Positions 60,181 to 64,000 of a stretch of 64,000 nucleotides of DNA are shown one piece after another. Positions within the stretch are counted from its first letter, which is position 1; each line of letters begins with the position of its first letter. The position numbers and the translations under genes were made by a program. The notes beneath the pieces were generated by a model. That model saw only the letters and a list, made by a program, of their open reading frames with translations. It was not told the DNA's origin and searched no databases. The DNA is from JAHEKB01 sp049115575 (lineage in GTDB: Bacteria; Bacteroidota; Bacteroidia; NS11-12g; UBA9320), in assembly GCA_049115575.1 (NCBI GenBank), contig JAGDZU010000004.1:372001-436000 (forward strand), given 5' to 3'.

Positions 60181-61257
60181 ATGAAAGACCTAAAAATTCA
60201 TTACAGTCCTGAATTTCAAAACGTATTAGCATCAACGGGTAGCGCCTTGGTTATAAGCGTTTATCAGGCAGGTAAGCTCATCTTACTGAATGCAACGGAT
60301 GAAGGAAGCATTAAGATTACACCAATAAGTTATCCTAAACCTATGGGCATAGACATAGATGGTGACCGCATGAGTATAGCTACTAAAACCGAGTTGCATA
60401 TTTATGCCCAATCAGATAGGCTTTCAGAAAGGATAGAGTTAAACGGTAAAAAATTTGAAAAGGTCTTCTTTCCAAGAACCACTTATCACACAGGCCCATT
60501 GGATATGCACGACGTCCGATTTATCGGAGATGAAGTATGGGGTGTAAACACGAGATTTTCTTGTATCTGCTCTTTTGACCATCAATACAACTTTACACCT
60601 AGATGGCAACCACATTTTATAAAGTCAATTACACCTGAGGATAAGTGCCATCTAAATGGAATGGCCGTGGAAAATGGAGAGCCTTTATACATTACCGCTT
60701 TGGGAAGCAATGATAGAACTCAAGGTTGGAGAGAAAATATTACTAATGGAGGAATTCTCATGTCAATTCCAGACAATGAAATATTGATAGATGGACTCGC
60801 TATGCCACACTCCCCTAAAATAGTAGGTGACTATATCTATTTGCTTGAATCGGCAAGAGGTGCCTTAGTAAGAATAGACAGAAGAAATTACAAAGTTGAA
60901 ACAGTAACAAGGCTTCAAGGATTGGTGCGCGGACTAACCATAATAAACAACACAGCCTTTATTGGAATATCCAAGGTTAGAGAAAAAAGTACCACTTTCT
61001 CTAGATTGGATGACAGCGTTAAAGCTGAACACTGTTCTATTACGGCCGTTGATTTAAGTTCCGGAATGATCCTAGGGTTTTTAGAGTTTCAAAACATCAT
61101 CGAAGAAATCTATGATATTGATTGTTTTCAAGGCAATACATCCATAGGGATTGTTGGCACTTATGATGAGAGGCAAAACAACGCAATTACAACACCCGAT
61201 GAGGCGTATTGGAAAAAACCCAAACCCAAAGAAGCGGTAGACAATCCAGACAGCTAA
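60181..61257 (+). CDS. TIGR03032-family protein
   Basis: The 358-residue protein has the family opening HYSPEFQNVLASTGSALVIS and YQAGKLILL, then DMHDVRFIGDEVWGVNTRFS, CHLNGMAVENGEPLYITALG and GLAMPHSPKIVGDYIYLLES. It should form a beta-propeller; the function is unknown. No signal peptide is present, so it is cytoplasmic. It starts 6 bp after the paralog 4 terminator, leaving little room for its own promoter. Confidence 0.88.
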   Translation: MKDLKIHYSPEFQNVLASTGSALVISVYQAGKLILLNATDEGSIKITPISYPKPMGIDIDGDRMSIATKTELHIYAQSDRLSERIELNGKKFEKVFFPRTTYHTGPLDMHDVRFIGDEVWGVNTRFSCICSFDHQYNFTPRWQPHFIKSITPEDKCHLNGMAVENGEPLYITALGSNDRTQGWRENITNGGILMSIPDNEILIDGLAMPHSPKIVGDYIYLLESARGALVRIDRRNYKVETVTRLQGLVRGLTIINNTAFIGISKVREKSTTFSRLDDSVKAEHCSITAVDLSSGMILGFLEFQNIIEEIYDIDCFQGNTSIGIVGTYDERQNNAITTPDEAYWKKPKPKEAVDNPDS

Positions 61258-61287
61258 GTCTGCGTTATCTTTGTTAAGTTAAATACA

Positions 61288-62916
61288 TTGAAAAAGACTA
61301 TTTATATATTGGCAGTACTTGGACTTGGTCTCTTCTCCTTTAAAGCGGCAGACGACTATTTTGAAATATCCAAAAACCTCGACATTTTCGCTTCCGCTTA
61401 TAAGGAAGTAAACACCTCATATGTGGATGAAGTCAAACCCGGAGAGCTAATAAGAGCCGCTATCAATGGCATGCTCAAATCATTAGATCCATATACGGTT
61501 TATTACTCAGAGGCACAACAAGAAGACTACAAATATCAAGTAACAGGAACCTATGCTGGAGTTGGCGCTACCATACGAAAAGTAGGTGAAAACGTTGTGG
61601 TTGATGCGCCTTTTAGTGGATTCCCTGCGGATAAGGCAGGTTTGAGGGCGGGAGATATTATACTCACTGTTGACGGTAAATCCATGTTAGGTAAAAGCAC
61701 ATCAGAGGTTACAGACCACTTAAAAGGAAAAGCAGGTACCACATTAAATATGAAAGTTAAGCGGCCTGGCGCAGGTGAATTGAGTTTCAATGTAGAAAGA
61801 GAACAAATCAAACGCAAGAATGTGCCTTACGCCAAAGTGATTAAAGGCAATGTAGGGTATATAAAACTTACAGGATTCACTCCTGGTGCTGCGAATGAAG
61901 TTAAGAAAGCTTTGGTAGATCTAAAAAGCCAAGGAGCTGCAAGCATTATACTAGATCTGAGAGGAAATGGAGGAGGATTATTACATGAGGCCATTAACAT
62001 TGTCAATCTTTTTGTACCCAAAGGCGAAACAGTAGTGGTAACCAGAGGCAAACTAAAGGAAGAAGATAGAATATATAAAACCCTCAATTTCCCAGTTGAT
62101 ACTGAGATTCCGTTGGTTATGTTTATTGATGGCAGGTCTGCTTCTGCCAGCGAGATAGTAACTGGTGCACTTCAAGATTTTGACAGGGCAGTACTTATAG
62201 GAAGAAATTCATTTGGTAAGGGCCTAGTGCAGGGTACTAAGAAGCTCACCTATAATACCCAAATGAAAGTAACTATTGCCAAATATTACTTGCCAAGTGG
62301 AAGGCTCATCCAAAGACTAGATTACGGCAATAGAGTAAATGGAAGAGTCCGCGCAGTAGCCGATAGTGCTAAACAAACATTTTATACGCGCAATAATAGA
62401 GCTGTTGTAGACGGTGAAGGAATTCAACCAGATATTGAAATAGAGATGAGCCCTTATACTAAGATTGCTCAAAGTATTATTAGCAATAATCACGCTTTCA
62501 ATTATGCAGTGAATATGCGCAATTCAAATGTTGAAATTCCTACACCCATTGATTTCAATGTGGATGAAGATTTATACAACAACTTTGTTTCCTACCTCTC
62601 AGACAAGGAATATGAATATGAAACGGCCACCGAGCTTGCCCTGCAAAATTTGATTAAAAAGGCTGAAGCAGAAGAGATGTCTGAGCATATGTCTAAAGAT
62701 ATAGTTGCCTTAGAAAATGCCATTGAAATTCATAAGGATAACGATTTGGAACACCATAAAGAAGAGTTGATGGAACTACTCGAATATGAAATTGCTTCAA
62801 ATTATTATCTGGAAAGAGGAAAAATTGAAAGTTCCTTTGATGATGACCCAGACCTCAAAGCGGCTTTGGATTTACTCTCAAAGCCTCAAAAAATGAATGA
62901 GCTCCTAGGGCGATAA
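61288..62916 (+). CDS. C-terminal processing peptidase (S41 family, PDZ domain)
   Basis: The 542-residue protein has an N-terminal signal or anchor, a PDZ domain at about residues 90-170 (GVGATIRKVGENVVVDAPFS, AGLRAGDIILTVDGKSM) and the S41 catalytic domain. The Ser-Lys dyad is S286 in SASASEIV and K311 in GKGLVQ (Q315), 25 residues apart. A C-terminal helical region follows. It probably degrades or trims periplasmic proteins. The start codon is TTG at 61288. The stop overlaps the next ATG by one base. Confidence 0.93.
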   Translation: MKKTIYILAVLGLGLFSFKAADDYFEISKNLDIFASAYKEVNTSYVDEVKPGELIRAAINGMLKSLDPYTVYYSEAQQEDYKYQVTGTYAGVGATIRKVGENVVVDAPFSGFPADKAGLRAGDIILTVDGKSMLGKSTSEVTDHLKGKAGTTLNMKVKRPGAGELSFNVEREQIKRKNVPYAKVIKGNVGYIKLTGFTPGAANEVKKALVDLKSQGAASIILDLRGNGGGLLHEAINIVNLFVPKGETVVVTRGKLKEEDRIYKTLNFPVDTEIPLVMFIDGRSASASEIVTGALQDFDRAVLIGRNSFGKGLVQGTKKLTYNTQMKVTIAKYYLPSGRLIQRLDYGNRVNGRVRAVADSAKQTFYTRNNRAVVDGEGIQPDIEIEMSPYTKIAQSIISNNHAFNYAVNMRNSNVEIPTPIDFNVDEDLYNNFVSYLSDKEYEYETATELALQNLIKKAEAEEMSEHMSKDIVALENAIEIHKDNDLEHHKEELMELLEYEIASNYYLERGKIESSFDDDPDLKAALDLLSKPQKMNELLGR

Positions 62917-63731
62917 TGGAAGCCACTTCATTCATCATACTCATATTTTTCGGCATGTTAGGGGGGTTCCTAAGTGGACTTCTAGGTGTAGGTGGAGGAA
63001 TTATCTTCATACCCATCATTAGTTTTTTTATCCGTCCCTTTGACCTTGAAGCTCAAGAATACGTTCGATACTTACTTGCTAATTCATTTGCCACCATCTT
63101 TTTTGCTGGTGTTATTAGTACTTATAAGCAATACAGAATTCAGCAATTCTATCCCAAACAAATACTGATCACGGCAAGCTTAGCAGTGGTAAGCAGCACG
63201 GTGGTTACTTATTTAATTACTGCACAATCATGGTATAGCAAAAGGGCATTTAGCATCGTTTTTTTAGCCCTGCTCGTTTTCACGGTGTTTCGCTTTGTCT
63301 ATAAGAAACCTTCGCATACCAATAAAGTAAAAGAGACTCCTTCGATTAAATATTTAATTACCGGTTTTCTCACTGGCATTGTCACTTCACTAAGTGGATT
63401 GGGAGGAGGAGTGATTATGATTCCTTTGTTCAATCAATATATAAAAATAGATATGAAGTCCTCTTCGGCTATCTCTATTGGAGTTATCCCTTTAATTCTA
63501 ATTCCTGTATTGGTCACCTATCTAATAAGCAGCCCATTACAATTGGTGCAAGAGACTCAAATGGGATACATATTGCCCGAACTCTTTTTACCAATGGTTG
63601 CTGGATTATTATTTGCAGCTCCAATTGGTGTAGCCAGTGCACAGAAAACATCAGATAAAGTGCTTAAAATTATATTTGCATCACTAGTCATTATTGTAAT
63701 CATTAATACCATTGTCAGCATTGTTAAATAA
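62916..63731 (+). CDS. Sulfite exporter TauE/SafE-family permease
   Basis: The 271-residue protein has about eight transmembrane helices and the duplicated family motif: GFLSGLLGVGGGIIFIPIIS and GIVTSLSGLGGGVIMIPLFN. Members export sulfite, sulfoacetate or other organic anions; the substrate is unknown. It starts in a 1-base overlap with the S41 protease. Confidence 0.92.
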   Translation: MEATSFIILIFFGMLGGFLSGLLGVGGGIIFIPIISFFIRPFDLEAQEYVRYLLANSFATIFFAGVISTYKQYRIQQFYPKQILITASLAVVSSTVVTYLITAQSWYSKRAFSIVFLALLVFTVFRFVYKKPSHTNKVKETPSIKYLITGFLTGIVTSLSGLGGGVIMIPLFNQYIKIDMKSSSAISIGVIPLILIPVLVTYLISSPLQLVQETQMGYILPELFLPMVAGLLFAAPIGVASAQKTSDKVLKIIFASLVIIVIINTIVSIVK

Positions 63732-64000
63732 GATAAGAATTGGAGCTACTGCTCTGCTATTTGTATTCGCGTTTCAAAGTGCTCATGCACAGAAACCCAA
63801 TAAAAAGGAAAAAAGATTGGCGCATAGTGTTGAAAAGCACATAGTCTATTTGGCTTCAGATGATTTAGGAGGGCGTTCAAGCGGTTCTGAAGGAGAGCAA
63901 TTATCTGCTCAATACATTAAAAATCAATTTGAGAAAATCGGTCTAGAACCCAAAGGTGAAAAGGGTTATTACCAAAATTTGGATATAACTACTTTGCGTA
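63721..64000 (+). CDS. M28-family peptidase, N-terminal part (runs off the window)
   Basis: The frame begins TTG TTA AAT AAG and encodes a signal peptide (ATALLFVFAFQSAHAQ), then HIVYLASDDLGGRSSGSEGE and YIKNQFEKIGLEPKGEKGYY, the usual M28 aminopeptidase N-terminus. No ATG is available before the signal peptide, so the start is TTG at 63721 or 63712. The gene overlaps the TauE stop by 11 bp or more and continues beyond 64000; catalytic residues lie outside. Confidence 0.8.
   Translation, partial: MLNKIRIGATALLFVFAFQSAHAQKPNKKEKRLAHSVEKHIVYLASDDLGGRSSGSEGEQLSAQYIKNQFEKIGLEPKGEKGYYQNLDITTLR

Overview
The window is a stretch of a Bacteroidota chromosome, most likely a Flavobacteriia/Cryomorphaceae-type bacterium. 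The evidence is: AT-rich DNA; several proteins with C-terminal type IX secretion (T9SS) sorting domains; a SprE/PorW-type T9SS component; a Bacteroidota-type ATP synthase operon without the beta and epsilon genes and with a long His/Glu-rich N-terminus on subunit a; a homocysteine-methyltransferase-only MetH; archaeal/eukaryote-like ProS; and TAnnTTTG promoter elements. Genes are closely packed on both strands. I found no complete tRNA, no rRNA, no CRISPR array and no intact transposase or integrase.

Layout. 0-7 kb: DUF2911/TPR protein, a CDP-alcohol phosphatidyltransferase with a start-codon problem, an outer-membrane protein, a low-Mr tyrosine phosphatase overlapping a secreted EEP-family phosphoesterase, DUF456, L-2-hydroxyglutarate oxidase and the MetH homocysteine domain. 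7-12.3 kb: a minus-strand envelope/cofactor cluster birA-coaX-OMP-TPR-lptC-small membrane protein, divergent from rsfS. 12.3-19.4 kb: a 1213-residue TraB/GumN fusion, a FadL-like barrel and a Ser/Arg-rich repeat lipoprotein. 19.5-23.3 kb: proS, a PA0069-type radical SAM protein, a small Cys-rich protein overlapping an MscS channel. 23.4-30.2 kb: the M23 peptidase-bactofilin-atpZ-hypothetical-atpB-E-F-H-A-G operon on the minus strand. 30.3-36.7 kb: porW/sprE-pbp1A and a glutamate-synthase-like FMN protein.

36.8-54.0 kb is an accessory island and the most unusual part. Single genes or small gene blocks are punctuated by at least seven co-oriented copies of a repeat, plus one degenerate extra core. 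The full repeat is about 135 bp: a TTATCGAAC box, a conserved spacer, a hairpin resembling an intrinsic terminator, a constant GTAGAGGGAAGCGGAAG core, and a second TTATCGAAC box 119 bp after the first in three copies. Read on the minus strand, each repeat sits directly 3' of a gene, so the region looks like an integron-style array of gene plus 3' site, although no recombinase is visible. Cargo includes an M43 metalloprotease, a PKD protein and a seven-repeat FG-GAP protein, all with T9SS tails, several beta-barrel-like proteins, and an ECF sigma factor coupled to a putative dual-membrane-spanning anti-sigma factor.

54-64 kb returns to ordinary genes: a DNA alkylation repair protein, a beta-CASP nuclease, PPK2, rpmH-rnpA-yidD behind a clear promoter, four tandem paralogous lipoprotein genes each with its own promoter and terminator-like hairpin, a TIGR03032 protein, a C-terminal processing protease, a TauE-family permease and the start of an M28 peptidase.
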